Both the position numbers and the translations under genes were made by a program. 63,574 nt of DNA from Acinetobacter sp. A2 (GTDB taxonomy: Bacteria; Pseudomonadota; Gammaproteobacteria; Pseudomonadales; Moraxellaceae), in assembly GCF_012371325.1 (NCBI RefSeq), contig NZ_JAAZQX010000016.1:1-63574 (forward strand), read 5' to 3'. Under the pieces are notes generated by a model. That model saw only the letters and a list, made by a program, of their open reading frames with translations, made no database searches and was not told where the DNA came from. Positions 20,091 to 31,107 of the stretch are shown here, in pieces (the stretch's first letter is position 1; the number at the start of each line of letters is the position of its first letter).

Positions 20091-20608
20091 TGTGGCCGTT
20101 TTATTTGATGGCACTAGTGGCCATTGTCTCTACGGTTCGTGTAGTCACTAACGCGAACCCAGTACATGCTTTATTAAGCTTGATCGTGTCATTGCTTGCA
20201 GTTGCAGGCATGTTCATGATCGTGGGTGCTCCATTTGCTGGCGCCTTGGAAATCATTGTTTATGCGGGTGCGATCATGGTCTTGTTCGTATTCGTAGTAA
20301 TGATGCTAAACCTTGGTCAGCAAACCGTTGAACAAGAGCGTAAATGGTTGACTTCATCTGCTTGGGCATATCCAGCTTTGATGAGCTTCCTAATTGGTTT
20401 GGTTTTAGTGTGGTCATTAAGCTCAAACTACACCACACCAAGCGCTTTAATGGGCACTGAAATGGTTGGTCCAAAAGCGGTTGGTCAAGCACTCTTTACT
20501 CAGTACTTATTATTGGTTGAAGTTGCCGCAATGTTATTACTTGCAGCTTTAGTTGCAGGCTTCCACATCGGTAAACGTGAACCAAGTGCAGAAGAGGAAA
20601 AAGAATAA
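20087..20608 (+). CDS. nuoJ: NADH-quinone oxidoreductase subunit J
   Basis: Membrane-arm subunit with five hydrophobic segments in 173 aa. The conserved TM3 segment [20 protein letters not shown] (residues about 54-73) contains the pi-bulge region typical of NuoJ. The ATG overlaps the nuoI stop (ATGA), and its own stop shares one base with the nuoK ATG, so nuoI-J-K should be translationally coupled. Confidence 0.96.
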   Translation: MMWPFYLMALVAIVSTVRVVTNANPVHALLSLIVSLLAVAGMFMIVGAPFAGALEIIVYAGAIMVLFVFVVMMLNLGQQTVEQERKWLTSSAWAYPALMSFLIGLVLVWSLSSNYTTPSALMGTEMVGPKAVGQALFTQYLLLVEVAAMLLLAALVAGFHIGKREPSAEEEKE

Positions 20609-20916
20609 TGGGCAACATCCCTTTAGAACATGGTTTGATTGTCGCGACCATTCTTTTTGCACTCGGTTTTTACGGTGTGATGGTGCGACGCAACCTACTA
20701 TTTATTTTAATGGGCCTTGAAATCATGATGAACGCTGCGGCACTGGCGTTTGTTTTGGCTGGTAGTGCATGGGTACAACCAGATGGTCAGATCATGTTTA
20801 TCTTGATCTTGACACTTGCTGCGGCAGAGGCGTGTATCGGTCTTGCGATCGTCCTTCAGTTCTATCATCGCTTCCATCATTTGGATGTGGATGCTGCTAG
20901 TGAGATGCGCGGATGA
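20608..20916 (+). CDS. nuoK: NADH-quinone oxidoreductase subunit K
   Basis: Small three-helix membrane subunit, 102 aa, related to MnhC/MrpC antiporter subunits. Two conserved membrane glutamates used in proton translocation are visible in [15 protein letters not shown] (TM2) and [14 protein letters not shown] (TM3). Its ATG overlaps the nuoJ stop and its stop overlaps the nuoL start. Confidence 0.97.
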   Translation: MGNIPLEHGLIVATILFALGFYGVMVRRNLLFILMGLEIMMNAAALAFVLAGSAWVQPDGQIMFILILTLAAAEACIGLAIVLQFYHRFHHLDVDAASEMRG

Positions 20917-22808
20917 GTTATTTATATCTAACAGTATTGTTTCCGCTCATTGGTTTTATCCTTTTAGCGGCAGGGCGTAACAACTTACCTGAAAAAGTTG
21001 CTGCGATTATTGGCGTTGGCTCAGTGGGGCTGTCTGCATTATTCGCTTTAATTGCAGGCATGGACTTTGTGAACAATGGTTCGGTTGCAACAACTCAACA
21101 CTTATGGACTTGGTTCAATGTAGGTGGTTTTGCGCCAGCAATTAGTTTGCACCTAGATGGTTTATCTTTACTCATGCTTGGCATGATTACGGGTGTGGGT
21201 TTCTTAATTCACATCTTTGCCTCATGGTACATGCGTGGTGAAGAAGACTTTGCACGTTTCTTCTCTTACTTCAACCTGTTCGTTGCGAGCATGTTGCTGT
21301 TGGTTTTAGGCGATAACTTAGCGTTATTGTTCTTAGGTTGGGAAGGTGTAGGTCTGTGCTCTTACTTGCTGATTGGTTATTACTACCAAAACCCTGCAAA
21401 TGGTTTTGCGGCAATCAAAGCATTTACCGTAACACGTGTGGGTGACGTTTTCTTACTGATTGCATTGTTCTTGCTGTATCAACAATTCGGCACCTTGAAT
21501 ACGCAATACATCGTAGAAAATGCAGCCAATGTAATGACTCAAAGCTCATCCATCACCATTTGGACAGCGTTAATGTTGTTCTTAGGTGCTGCGGGTAAAT
21601 CTGCACAAATTCCATTGCAAACTTGGTTAGCTGACGCGATGGCAGGTCCAACACCTGTATCTGCATTGATCCACGCTGCAACAATGGTAACTGCAGGTGT
21701 TTACTTATGCTGTCGTATGTTCAGCGTATTTGAACTAGCACCAGAAGTGATGTTGTTCATTTCTATTACAGGTGCGGTGACCTTACTAGTTGCTGGTTTT
21801 GCTGCATTGGTTCAAACCGACATCAAACGTATTTTGGCTTACTCAACTATGAGTCAGCTCGGTTATATGTTTATGGCGGTAGGTGCTGAAGCGTATCAGG
21901 CTGGTCTATTCCACATGCTAACTCACGCATTCTTCAAGGCATTATTATTCTTGTCTTCTGGTGCGGTGATTTTGGCTTACCATCACGAACAAAACATTTT
22001 CAAAATGGGCGGCTTGTTCTACAAGAACAAATTCCTATTTGCATGTTTCGCAATTGGTGGCGGTGCATTGGCAGCGATTCCATTCTTGACCATTGGTTTC
22101 TTCTCAAAAGACGCTATTTTGGCAGCAGTTTGGACGCAAAGTCATATTGCAGGTATTCCGTTATATAACACCTTATATTGGGTGGGTGTAGCTGGTGCAT
22201 TCTTAACTTCAATTTATACATTCCGTTTAATTTGGGTTGTATTCTTTGGTAAAGAAAACACGCCATATCACGAAATCAAAGGCGCAACTTACTGGTTCCC
22301 ATTGGCAGTGCTTGCAGTACTTTCAACTGGTTTAGCGATTGTATTAAAAGCGCCAGTGATGAGCATTCTTGATGCTGCAAAAATCCCAGCATTTGTGATT
22401 CCTGAAGCATTAGAAGCAGGCGCACATGGTGCAGAGTATGTTGCAATTGGTGTGGCTTTGGCTGGTTTAGCCGTAGGCGTGGTGTTATTTGCCTTCGCTT
22501 ATAATGCTGTAAAAGGTTTTGCGCAAACTTCATTGGGTGCGGGCCTTGCCAACATTTGCCGTAATGCACTTGGTTTCGATGCGTTGTATGACATCGTATT
22601 TGTAAAACCATTCTTGCTGATTGCCAAACTATTAGGTCGTGATCCAGTTGATGGCATGTGGTTAGTACTGCCTGCACTGGTGAAAGGTGGTCATAGCTTC
22701 ACAAGTTCACGTCAAACAGGTTCATTACGTGAGTACGCATCGAGTATGGCACTTGGTGTTGTGGTCTTACTAATGATCTTGATCGTGATTCAGGTCGTGG
22801 GGAAATAA
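20913..22808 (+). CDS. nuoL: NADH-quinone oxidoreductase subunit L
   Basis: Distal antiporter-like proton-pumping subunit, 631 aa, with about 16 membrane segments and a long lateral helix region toward the C-terminus. Signatures include [20 protein letters not shown] near residue 140 with the conserved TM5 glutamate, and the proton_antipo_M core [20 protein letters not shown] with its lysine and histidine. It overlaps nuoK by four bases and is one base from nuoM. Confidence 0.97.
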   Translation: MSYLYLTVLFPLIGFILLAAGRNNLPEKVAAIIGVGSVGLSALFALIAGMDFVNNGSVATTQHLWTWFNVGGFAPAISLHLDGLSLLMLGMITGVGFLIHIFASWYMRGEEDFARFFSYFNLFVASMLLLVLGDNLALLFLGWEGVGLCSYLLIGYYYQNPANGFAAIKAFTVTRVGDVFLLIALFLLYQQFGTLNTQYIVENAANVMTQSSSITIWTALMLFLGAAGKSAQIPLQTWLADAMAGPTPVSALIHAATMVTAGVYLCCRMFSVFELAPEVMLFISITGAVTLLVAGFAALVQTDIKRILAYSTMSQLGYMFMAVGAEAYQAGLFHMLTHAFFKALLFLSSGAVILAYHHEQNIFKMGGLFYKNKFLFACFAIGGGALAAIPFLTIGFFSKDAILAAVWTQSHIAGIPLYNTLYWVGVAGAFLTSIYTFRLIWVVFFGKENTPYHEIKGATYWFPLAVLAVLSTGLAIVLKAPVMSILDAAKIPAFVIPEALEAGAHGAEYVAIGVALAGLAVGVVLFAFAYNAVKGFAQTSLGAGLANICRNALGFDALYDIVFVKPFLLIAKLLGRDPVDGMWLVLPALVKGGHSFTSSRQTGSLREYASSMALGVVVLLMILIVIQVVGK

Positions 22809-22809
22809 G

Positions 22810-24423
22810 ATGGACGCTCCAAACAATTTAATTCTACCCGCGCTGATCCTTGTTCCGTTCATTGCAGGTTTTATTTGCTGGTTGGTCGATAAACTCGACG
22901 ATAAATTACCGCGTTACATTGCTTTAGTGGGTATGCTCGTAACTTTGGGCTTAACTATCGCATTGTGGCAAGGTGCCAGCTATAACTACGAATTAGGCGC
23001 TCAAGTTCCAACTTGGTCGGCTGAATTTATGTTGCCTTGGATTCAAACCCTAGGCATCAACATCCACTTAGCGGTGGATGGCTTATCTTTACTTATGGTC
23101 GGCTTAACTGCATTACTGGGTGTTTTGGCAGTAGGCTGTTCATTTGGTGAGATTCAAAAGAACGTTGGTTTCTTCCACCTTAACCTTTTATGGTCTTTGG
23201 GTGGTGTAATTGGTGTATTCCTTGCAATTGACTTGTTCCTGTTCTTCTTCTTTTGGGAGATGATGCTTGTACCAATCTACTTCCTGATTGCGTTATGGGG
23301 TCATAAAGGTTCAAATGGTCGTTCACGTGTTTATGCTGCAACCAAATTCTTTATCTACACGCAAGTTGCTGGTTTAATCATGTTGGTGGGTATCTTAGGT
23401 CTAGTGATCTATGGATACATGATGTCAGGTACGATTTCGTTCAACTACAACTATTTATTGGCTGTAGCGAATACGCTTGATGCACAGTTACCAGCAGTTG
23501 CTTATGCCTTCATGATCTGCTTATTCATCGGTTTTGCGGTAAAACTTCCTGTTTTCCCATTACACGGTTGGTTACCAGATGCGCATGCACAAGCGCCTAC
23601 AGCGGGTTCTGTCGACCTTGCAGGTATTTTGATTAAAACTGCAGCGTACGGTTTACTACGTTTCGTAATTCCATTCTTCCCAGCGGCATCTGCTCAATTT
23701 GCAGACATTGCCATTATTTTGGGTTTAATTGGTGTGTTCTACGGTGCGTGGTGTGCTTTCCAGCAAACCGACATGAAGCGTTTACTAGCTTATACCTCTA
23801 TTTCGCACATGGGCTTCGTATTACTTGCAATTTATGCAGGTAATATCCTGACTTACCAAGGCTTAATGATCATGATGTTAGCACATGGCTTGTCATCTGC
23901 AGCATTGTTCATTATGTGTGGCCAAATTTATGAGCGCGTACACACACGTGACATGCGTTTAATGGGCGGTATCCGTGGTCAATTCCAATACCTTTCATTC
24001 TTCCTTATGTTCTTTGTGGCAGCGTTAGTTGGTATTCCTGGTTTAGGTAACTTTATTGGTGAATTCCTGATTCTCATGGGTTCATTCGAGCAGTTCCCAG
24101 CCTTCACAATTATTGCGGCAGTGAGCTTGGTCTTTGCAGGTGTATACGGTTTAATCCTGATTCACAAAGCTTTGTTTGGTGTGCCAAATGAAGAGCAAAA
24201 ACAGCACTATGCAAATCCGTTAAAAGATTTAAATGCACGTGAAGTTGTGATTCTTTTAATCTGTGCACTGGGTCTAGTATGGCTTGGTCTGTATCCACAA
24301 ACCTTCCTTGATATTTCAAACTCAAGTATGGCGTGGTTAGCGAATAGCTACATCCCAGTTCAAGAAGTAGTTGAAGTTACTCATGAAGTAACAACTCAAC
24401 TCGAAAATGTGGAGATCCAATAA
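22810..24423 (+). CDS. nuoM: NADH-quinone oxidoreductase subunit M
   Basis: Antiporter-like proton-pumping subunit, 537 aa (E. coli 509). The key TM5 glutamate is in FFFFWEMMLVPIYFLIALWG near residue 150, and the core motif KLPVFPLHGWLPDAHAQAPT lies near 239. About 14 hydrophobic segments. The last ~25 residues form a hydrophilic Glu/Val/Thr-rich tail absent from shorter homologues. Confidence 0.97.
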   Translation: MDAPNNLILPALILVPFIAGFICWLVDKLDDKLPRYIALVGMLVTLGLTIALWQGASYNYELGAQVPTWSAEFMLPWIQTLGINIHLAVDGLSLLMVGLTALLGVLAVGCSFGEIQKNVGFFHLNLLWSLGGVIGVFLAIDLFLFFFFWEMMLVPIYFLIALWGHKGSNGRSRVYAATKFFIYTQVAGLIMLVGILGLVIYGYMMSGTISFNYNYLLAVANTLDAQLPAVAYAFMICLFIGFAVKLPVFPLHGWLPDAHAQAPTAGSVDLAGILIKTAAYGLLRFVIPFFPAASAQFADIAIILGLIGVFYGAWCAFQQTDMKRLLAYTSISHMGFVLLAIYAGNILTYQGLMIMMLAHGLSSAALFIMCGQIYERVHTRDMRLMGGIRGQFQYLSFFLMFFVAALVGIPGLGNFIGEFLILMGSFEQFPAFTIIAAVSLVFAGVYGLILIHKALFGVPNEEQKQHYANPLKDLNAREVVILLICALGLVWLGLYPQTFLDISNSSMAWLANSYIPVQEVVEVTHEVTTQLENVEIQ

Positions 24424-24426
24424 GCC

Positions 24427-25920
24427 ATGAACTTCACAATGTCATTTTCTGAGCTTATGCCTTTAGCTCCTGTGATGATCGTGGCCTTAACTGCGATTGT
24501 CGTGATGATTCTTACTGCAATTAAGCGTAATCATAACTTAATTGCAACGGCATCAGTTGTGGGTTTGAACCTTGCTGCTGCTTACCTTTTACTCATGATG
24601 TTTGGTGGGAATTTTGCGCCTACCAGCGTGATGGGTATGTTTATGATTGATCCGTTCACCTTGTTGTATCAACTGGTGATTCTGATTGCAGCGTTGGCGT
24701 GTTCGACTTTATCTCATGCTTATATTGAGACCTATAAAGACAACCGTGAAGAACTTTACATCTTAATGTTGTGTTCGGTTACGGGTGCCATGTTAATGGT
24801 GTCAAGCTCGCACTATGCGTCGTTCTTCATTAGCCTTGAGTTAATGTCAATTCCTGTTTATGGCTTATTGGCATACACTCACCAACGTTCTAAATCTTTA
24901 GAAGCAGGCGTGAAGTACTTAGTCTTGTCTGCAACTGCATCTGCAATGTTGCTCATGGGTATGGCGTACATTTATGCATACACTGGTTCATTGTCTTTCT
25001 ATGACTCTGTACAAGCATTAATGCAAAATATCCAACAGCCATTGGTAGTTTTAGGTCTAGGCTTAATTGTCTTTGCTGTTGCATTTAAATTGTCGTTGGC
25101 ACCATTCCACAAATGGACGCCAGACGTTTATGACGGTGCGCCTGCACCAATCGCAACCTTTCTTGCGACTGCAGCAAAAGTAGCAACCATTGGTTTGTTT
25201 GTACGTTACATTTTGGGTTCAGGTGCAATCCTGATCGACTCAATTGTAACCATCATGACCATTATTGCTGTGCTTTCAATTTTGGTGGGTAACTTCCTTG
25301 CTGTACGTCAAGTTAACTTGAAGCGTATTTTGGCTTACTCATCTATTGCGCACTTTGGTTATTTGTTGATTGGTTTAATCAGCATGACCTATGCAAGTTT
25401 GGGCAATGTCAGCGTATATGTGATCACTTATGTATTGACCACCATTGGTGCGTTCGGTGCAGTGGCATTAATGTCTAGCCCGTATAACAACGTAGCTGAA
25501 GCAGAAAGCTTAGCAGACTACCGTGGTTTGTTCTGGCGTCGTCCTGTATTGACTGCTGTATTAACTGTCATGATGCTTTCTCTAGCAGGTATTCCACTCA
25601 CTGCAGGCTTCATTGGTAAGTTCTTGGTGGTGATGGCTGCTGTTACGACTCAGCACTGGTTCTTGGCTGCTATGATCATTGTGGGTTCAGGTATTGGTTT
25701 GTACTATTACTTACGTGTAATGGTGGTGATGTACATGACGCCACCAGACGAACCAAAAATGGATGCGGTCGATCACTGGGGTCAAAAAGTGGGTGGTATT
25801 ATGGTTTTAGCTGCTGCATTGGCGGTATTGGTGATTGGTGTATATCCAGATCCAATTATCAAAATTGCGCTTGAAGCTGAAATTCTATCTCCAATCCATT
25901 TCATGCTGACTCAGCAATAA
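24427..25920 (+). CDS. nuoN: NADH-quinone oxidoreductase subunit N
   Basis: Third antiporter-like subunit, 497 aa with about 14 hydrophobic segments. Conserved elements: FFISLELMSIPVYGLLAY with the TM5 glutamate near 138, and KLSLAPFHKWTPDVYDGAPA near 223. Last gene of the operon, followed 25 bp later by a strong terminator. With it all 13 genes of a complete 14-subunit complex I (C and D fused) are present and intact. Confidence 0.97.
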   Translation: MNFTMSFSELMPLAPVMIVALTAIVVMILTAIKRNHNLIATASVVGLNLAAAYLLLMMFGGNFAPTSVMGMFMIDPFTLLYQLVILIAALACSTLSHAYIETYKDNREELYILMLCSVTGAMLMVSSSHYASFFISLELMSIPVYGLLAYTHQRSKSLEAGVKYLVLSATASAMLLMGMAYIYAYTGSLSFYDSVQALMQNIQQPLVVLGLGLIVFAVAFKLSLAPFHKWTPDVYDGAPAPIATFLATAAKVATIGLFVRYILGSGAILIDSIVTIMTIIAVLSILVGNFLAVRQVNLKRILAYSSIAHFGYLLIGLISMTYASLGNVSVYVITYVLTTIGAFGAVALMSSPYNNVAEAESLADYRGLFWRRPVLTAVLTVMMLSLAGIPLTAGFIGKFLVVMAAVTTQHWFLAAMIIVGSGIGLYYYLRVMVVMYMTPPDEPKMDAVDHWGQKVGGIMVLAAALAVLVIGVYPDPIIKIALEAEILSPIHFMLTQQ

Positions 25921-25945
25921 TTTAAAAGAAGTTTAATCTTCAGTC

Positions 25946-25974
25946 AAAAAGCCTCCATAAATTGGGGGCTTTTT
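25946..25974 (+). terminator. Intrinsic terminator of the nuo operon
   Basis: AAAAAGCCTCC / GGGGGCTTTTT stem (25946-25956 and 25964-25974) with a 7-nt loop and T run, 25 bp past the nuoN stop. Confidence 0.9.
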
Positions 25975-26046
25975 GGTTTAAATACCGTATAAAAACAGCA
26001 TATAATAAAAAGCTATTTGCTTTTATTTCCTTTTAGGTGTTCTCCC

Positions 26047-26682
26047 GTGGCTATTCATGAAATTCGTCATCCACTTATTCGTCATAAATTAGGGCTGTTA
26101 CGTCGTGCCGACATCAGCACCAAGAACTTCCGTGAATTGGCGCAGGAAGTCACCATGTTACTGACTTATGAAGCAACCAAAGATTTACCAATGGTTGAGC
26201 ATGAAATTTCAGGTTGGAATGGGGCAGTCACTGTAGACCGTATTGCAGGTAAAAAGATCACAGTTGTGCCAATTTTACGTGCGGGTATTGGTATGTTGGA
26301 TGGTTTCTTAAACCTGATTCCAAGTGCCAAAGTGTCGGTTCTAGGTTTAGAGCGTGATGAAGAAACTTTAGAAGCACGTACTTACTACAAAAAATTAGTA
26401 CCCGATGTGCAAAACCGTATTGCGATGATTATTGACCCAATGCTGGCAACGGGTTCATCATTAGTGGCAGCTATTGATTTATTGAAAGCCAGTGGTTGTA
26501 AAGACATTCGTGTGATGGTGTTGGTTGCTGCGCCTGAGGGGATTCAGCGTGTTGAAGCTGCCCATCCAGATGTCATTATTTTCACTGCCTCTGTAGATCA
26601 GGGCTTAAACCAAGATGGCTATATTGTGCCGGGTTTGGGCGATGCGGGCGATAAGATTTTTGGTTCAGTACAAAAAGATTAA
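26047..26682 (+). CDS. upp: Uracil phosphoribosyltransferase
   Basis: Pyrimidine salvage enzyme making UMP from uracil and PRPP, 211 aa. The 5-phosphoribose loop is [16 protein letters not shown] near residue 128; [13 protein letters not shown] near 76 and the uracil-binding C-terminal stretch [14 protein letters not shown] near 192 are also conserved. The start is a GTG at 26047 ([16 protein letters not shown]), which aligns with the E. coli start; an in-frame TTG 30 bases upstream adds unrelated residues. Single gene between two terminators. Confidence 0.95.
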   Translation: MAIHEIRHPLIRHKLGLLRRADISTKNFRELAQEVTMLLTYEATKDLPMVEHEISGWNGAVTVDRIAGKKITVVPILRAGIGMLDGFLNLIPSAKVSVLGLERDEETLEARTYYKKLVPDVQNRIAMIIDPMLATGSSLVAAIDLLKASGCKDIRVMVLVAAPEGIQRVEAAHPDVIIFTASVDQGLNQDGYIVPGLGDAGDKIFGSVQKD

Positions 26683-26710
26683 CCTAAAATACAGCTTAGA
26701 TTCTCAAATA

Positions 26711-26739
26711 AAAAAGAGGTATGGATAGCCTCTTTTTTT
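26711..26739 (+). terminator. Intrinsic terminator of upp
   Basis: AGAGGTAT / ATA(g)CCTCT stem with one bulged base, A-run before and T8 after, 30 bp downstream of the stop. Confidence 0.8.
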
Positions 26740-26877
26740 TATGTGCACTGTTCTAGCTTAAGCATACTAATGATTCGTTAAACAGCACATTCGAGTGATA
26801 TACCTGAATCAAAAAGAGATAATAGTTTGGTTGATAAAACTACAATGCACAAGCAGATAAAATGACATCATTGATAA

Positions 26878-26904
26878 GGCATGGGCAGATCAACAACCCA
26901 TGCC
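26878..26904 (-). terminator. Intrinsic terminator of metH
   Basis: Perfect 8-bp arms GGCATGGG / CCCATGCC (26878-26885, 26897-26904) just past the metH stop. The minus-strand tail TTATC is only weakly T-rich, so termination efficiency is uncertain. Confidence 0.6.
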
Positions 26905-26913
26905 ATAAGCGAT

Positions 26914-29900
26914 TTAATTAATTGAATCATCTAAGTTTGGTGCTAACCAACGCTTGGCTTCATCTAAACTCCAACCTTTACGCTGTGCATAATCTTCAAG
27001 CTGATCTAGAGATATTTTACCTGCGTTAAAGTATTCTGAAGCAGGGTTGGCATAGTAGAAGCCACTGACAGAAGAAGGTGGCCACATTGCAAAGCTACTG
27101 GTGAGCTGTGTGCCAATCTTTTCAGTTGAACCTAACCAGTTAAACAAGGTAGCTTTTTCTGAGTGCTCAGGGCAAGCAGGGTAGCCTGGTGCAGGACGAA
27201 TCCCTACATATTTCTCTTTAATTAACTCTTCATTGCTAAGTTGTTCGGTCGGTTGATAGCCCCAGAACTCTTTACGAATGCGCTCATGCAAATGTTCTGC
27301 AAACGCTTCTGCAAAACGGTCACCCAACGACTGTACCAAAATGGCAGAATAATCATCACCTTTGGCTTTAAACTCATTGGCCATTTCTTCTGCACCAAAA
27401 ATGGATACGGTAAAGCCGCCCAAATAATCTTGTGCTTGGTCTGCAGTTGCTACAAAGTCTGCCAAAGACAAGTTTGGTTTGCCAGTCACTTTGTCTGACT
27501 GTTGGCGAATATGGTGGAATGTATGCGTCACTTGATCACGTGCTGCATCATAAACCTGTACCGAATCTGCCGCAGAACGGTTAGCTGGGTAGATACCAAA
27601 TACCGCACGTGCATCAAAACGATTGTTGGCAATAATATCTTTGAGCATGGCTTGCGCTTGGTTATACAAATCAGTCGCAGCTTCACCCACTACTTCATCT
27701 TCCAGAATTTTCGGGAATTTGCCCGCTAAGCTCCAAGAAATAAAGAATGGTGTCCAGTCAAAATATGGCAACAAGGTTTCAAGAGGGTAGTTGGTAAGCA
27801 CTTGCGTACCAATGAAATTTGGCACCGCAGGTGTATAGTTGGCCCAGTCAATTTTTAAACCATTGTCGATGGCTTCAGCATAAGACAATTTTGCGGCTTT
27901 CGGTTGCTTGTTGGCGATACGTTCACGAATTTTAGAGTATTCTGCACGATGCTCTGCAACAAAGGCCGGTTTCATTTCTGGAGAGAGCAAGGTTGTTGCA
28001 ACACCCACGGCACGCGAAGCATCGGCAACGTAAATCACTGCATCATTTGAGAACTGTGGATCAATTTTAACTGCTGTATGTGCTTTAGATGTGGTCGCAC
28101 CACCAATCAATAATGGAATATTAAAGCCTTTACGCTGCATTTCTTTGGCAACAAAAACCATTTCATCTAAAGATGGGGTAATCAGGCCAGACAAACCAAT
28201 AATATCGACTTTTTCGTCAATAGCCGTTTGCAGGATTTTTTCTGCAGGTACCATCACGCCTAAATCGACAATATCGTAACCATTACAGCCTAACACCACG
28301 CCCACAATGTTTTTACCAATGTCGTGAACGTCACCTTTTACCGTTGCCATCAAAACTTTACCTTTAGACTGACCTTCGGTTTTTTCAGCTTCAATGTACG
28401 GGTTGAGCCATGCAACGGCTTGTTTCATCACACGGGCAGATTTCACAACTTGAGGCAGGAACATTTTACCTGCACCAAACAAGTCACCCACAACGTTCAT
28501 GCCGTCCATTAATGGGCCTTCAATTACATCTAAAGGACGTTTGGCTTTCAGGCGTGCTTCTTCGGTATCTTCATTAATGAAGGTGGTGATGCCTTTGACT
28601 AAGGCATATTCAAGACGTTTTTCGACAGATTCATTACGCCATTCCAAGTTTTCTTCAGCTTTTTGCGCACCTGCTTGACCACGATATTTTTCGGCCACTT
28701 CCAGCAGTTTTTCTGTGGCGTCCTGACCAGTTTCACCTTGGTTTAGGTTCAAAATAACGGCTTCAACCGCTTCTTTAAGTTCTTTTGGAATGTCATCGTA
28801 AATGGCCAACTGACCTGCGTTGACAATCCCCATGGTCATGCCTTGCTGAATTGCGTGGTAGAGGAATACAGCGTGAATGGCTTCACGTACAGGTTCGTTA
28901 CCACGGAAAGAGAAGGATACGTTCGACACACCACCCGAAATCATGGCGTGTGGCAAGTTTTGTTTAATCCAGCCTGTGGCTTCAATGAAATCAACAGCGT
29001 AGTTGTTGTGTTCTTCAATACCAGTAGCAACTGCAAACACGTTCGGGTCAAAAATAATGTCTTCGGCAGGGAAGCCAACATCATTGACCAACACATCATA
29101 AGAGCGTTTACAAATTTCACGTTTACGTGCTGCTGTGTCGGCTTGTCCTACTTCGTCAAAAGCCATCACAATAACGGCTGCACCGTATTGGCGACAGAGG
29201 CGGGCTTTTTCGACAAACTCATCATATCCTTCTTTTAAGGAAATGGAGTTAACAACGGCTTTACCTTGTACACATTTTAAGCCTGCTTCAATGATTTCCC
29301 ATTTAGATGAGTCAATCATGATGGGTACGCGAGAAATATCAGGCTCAGAAGCCACCAAATTCAGGAAGTGCACCATCGCACCTTCTGAATCGAGCATGCC
29401 TTCATCCATGTTGATGTCGATGATTTGTGCGCCACTTTCGACTTGCTGACGTGCAACATCCAAAGCTTCGGCAAAATTTTCTTCACGAATTAAACGTAGG
29501 AATTTTTTAGAGCCTGTGACGTTGGTACGCTCACCCACGTTCACAAATAAAGAGTCGTCATAAATGTTAAATGGTTCTAAACCACTTAAACGACAGGCAG
29601 GTTTAATTTCTGGAATTTTACGTGGTGGAATGTCTTTTACTGCATTGTAAATTGCACGAATGTGGTCAGGCGTTGTACCACAGCAACCACCTGTAATATT
29701 GATGAGACCACTTTCTGCAAATTCTTTTAAGAAGGCTGCAGTTTGTTCAGGGGTTTCATCATAACCACCAAAGGCATTTGGCAAGCCTGCGTTCGGGTGG
29801 GCTGAAACAAATACATCGGCCACGTCTGAAACAGTTTTGACGTGCGGACGCATGGCATCTGCACCCAAAGCACAGTTAAAACCAATTGAAAGTAAATCAC

Positions 29901-30603
29901 CATGACGTACCGAGTTCCAGAACGCTTCTGCAGTTTGACCCGTTAAGGTACGGCCTGAAGCATCAGTGATGGTGCCAGAAATCATTAATGGCAACTCACG
30001 ACCGAGTTGTTTGAATACTTCTTTAACCGCAAAAATGGCAGCTTTACAGTTTAAGGTATCAAACACAGTTTCAATGAGCAGAATATCTGCACCACCTTCA
30101 ATTAAGGCATGCGCAGCTTCAATATAATTTTCTTTGAGTGCATCAAACGTAATGTTACGGAATGCAGGGTCATTTACATTGGGTGAAATTGAACAAGTAC
30201 GAGATGTCGGGCCGAGTACACCTGCCACAAAACGTGGTTTGTCTGGGGTTGAATATTTTTCGCAGGCCGCTTTGGCCAAACGTGCTGCTTCACGGTTAAT
30301 TTCAGGAACTAAATCTTCCATGTGGTAGTCAGACATAGAAACCCGAGTGCCGTTAAAGCTGTTGGTTTCAATAATGTCTGCGCCTGCATCTAAATAGGCT
30401 TCGTGAATGCCCTGAATAATTTGCGGTTGGGTCAGTACCAATAAGTCATTGTTACCTTTAAGGTCATGTGCCCAATCTGCAAAGCGTTCACCACGATAAT
30501 CGGCTTCTTCCAATTGATGGCGTTGAATCATAGTACCCATGGCACCATCGATAATTAAAATTCTTTGGGCAAGAAGCGCTTTCAGGGTGGTAAGCGTGGA
30601 CAT
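26914..30603 (-). CDS. metH: Cobalamin-dependent methionine synthase
   Basis: Four-module cytoplasmic enzyme that transfers the methyl group of methyl-tetrahydrofolate through cobalamin to homocysteine. It is 1229 aa, matching E. coli MetH (1227). Modules in order: homocysteine/zinc domain (residues ~1-330, ligands in [14 protein letters not shown]), pterin-binding domain (~350-620, [13 protein letters not shown]), cobalamin-binding domain (~650-900, with the axial histidine in [10 protein letters not shown]), and the C-terminal S-adenosylmethionine reactivation domain (~900-1229, [15 protein letters not shown]). AAAGGG precedes the ATG. It is a single gene divergent from pit. I saw no cobalamin riboswitch upstream. 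Confidence 0.97.
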   Translation of the reverse strand: MSTLTTLKALLAQRILIIDGAMGTMIQRHQLEEADYRGERFADWAHDLKGNNDLLVLTQPQIIQGIHEAYLDAGADIIETNSFNGTRVSMSDYHMEDLVPEINREAARLAKAACEKYSTPDKPRFVAGVLGPTSRTCSISPNVNDPAFRNITFDALKENYIEAAHALIEGGADILLIETVFDTLNCKAAIFAVKEVFKQLGRELPLMISGTITDASGRTLTGQTAEAFWNSVRHGDLLSIGFNCALGADAMRPHVKTVSDVADVFVSAHPNAGLPNAFGGYDETPEQTAAFLKEFAESGLINITGGCCGTTPDHIRAIYNAVKDIPPRKIPEIKPACRLSGLEPFNIYDDSLFVNVGERTNVTGSKKFLRLIREENFAEALDVARQQVESGAQIIDINMDEGMLDSEGAMVHFLNLVASEPDISRVPIMIDSSKWEIIEAGLKCVQGKAVVNSISLKEGYDEFVEKARLCRQYGAAVIVMAFDEVGQADTAARKREICKRSYDVLVNDVGFPAEDIIFDPNVFAVATGIEEHNNYAVDFIEATGWIKQNLPHAMISGGVSNVSFSFRGNEPVREAIHAVFLYHAIQQGMTMGIVNAGQLAIYDDIPKELKEAVEAVILNLNQGETGQDATEKLLEVAEKYRGQAGAQKAEENLEWRNESVEKRLEYALVKGITTFINEDTEEARLKAKRPLDVIEGPLMDGMNVVGDLFGAGKMFLPQVVKSARVMKQAVAWLNPYIEAEKTEGQSKGKVLMATVKGDVHDIGKNIVGVVLGCNGYDIVDLGVMVPAEKILQTAIDEKVDIIGLSGLITPSLDEMVFVAKEMQRKGFNIPLLIGGATTSKAHTAVKIDPQFSNDAVIYVADASRAVGVATTLLSPEMKPAFVAEHRAEYSKIRERIANKQPKAAKLSYAEAIDNGLKIDWANYTPAVPNFIGTQVLTNYPLETLLPYFDWTPFFISWSLAGKFPKILEDEVVGEAATDLYNQAQAMLKDIIANNRFDARAVFGIYPANRSAADSVQVYDAARDQVTHTFHHIRQQSDKVTGKPNLSLADFVATADQAQDYLGGFTVSIFGAEEMANEFKAKGDDYSAILVQSLGDRFAEAFAEHLHERIRKEFWGYQPTEQLSNEELIKEKYVGIRPAPGYPACPEHSEKATLFNWLGSTEKIGTQLTSSFAMWPPSSVSGFYYANPASEYFNAGKISLDQLEDYAQRKGWSLDEAKRWLAPNLDDSIN

Positions 30604-30808
30604 AAAAAACCCTTTATGACTGAATCCGAAATGAGCGCTATTTTAGCAGAGTTCGCTACGCTTTCGTGCACTTGAAACAGATACAGAGACAGGAAGTCTG
30701 AAAAATTGTGTATAAAGCAGTGATTTTGCAATTTTGCTTGGCTTTGAATTTGAAATACTTGAATAAAAGTGTTGATGAATCGCATTCCAATTTAGATTTC
30801 GTATTGAA

Positions 30809-30826
30809 TCGTCATGGATTTGTCAT
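30809..30826 (+). promoter_or_regulatory. Pho-box-like direct repeat, distal copy
   Basis: TCGTCAT-GGAT-TTGTCAT: two 7-bp half-sites with a 4-bp spacer, the architecture of the PhoB box (consensus CTGTCAT-N4-CTGTCAT). It lies 282 bp upstream of pit and about 205 bp upstream of metH. Confidence 0.45.
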
Positions 30827-31042
30827 ATTGCTCAGGCAAAATTGGCTCACCATGAAATTTGTCTGAATTTTTAGACAAATATGACAACCGTGTAACAATC
30901 TAAATTAGAGGGAATGTCATAAGAAAAGTAGGTTTATTTAGTCTAAGTGTTTAAATTTAAATATTTATTTTATATTTATACACAAAAAACACAGTTTAAA
31001 ATGTGAAAATAAAGTATGAAAGTTGCTTTATATAGCAGCTCT

Positions 31043-31060
31043 TTGTCATATAATTGTCAC
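31043..31060 (+). promoter_or_regulatory. Pho-box-like direct repeat at the pit promoter
   Basis: TTGTCAT-ATAA-TTGTCAC, again 7-4-7. AACAAT at 31071-31076 begins 10 bp after it, the spacing at which a -10 box follows a Pho box in PhoB-controlled promoters. Located 47 bp before the pit ATG. PhoB control is inferred from the pattern and from the gene's role. Confidence 0.5.
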
Positions 31061-31107
31061 AATTTAATTGAACAATAAGGGGATTTTAAATCCTCTTTTC
31101 TGCTTGC

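Larger units (their letters stand above)
30604..31107. other. Intergenic region between divergent metH and pit
   Basis: About 504 bp, AT-rich, no gene. It holds the promoters of both genes and two Pho-box-like direct repeats (30809-30826 and 31043-31060, listed separately). A small inverted repeat, TTTGTCT / AGACAAA at about 30857-30878, lies between them. I see no riboswitch or RNA gene. Confidence 0.65.

Noticed and set aside
30604..31107. Possible cobalamin riboswitch before metH
   Set aside because: I could find no B12-box-like sequence or extended fold in the region adjoining the metH start.
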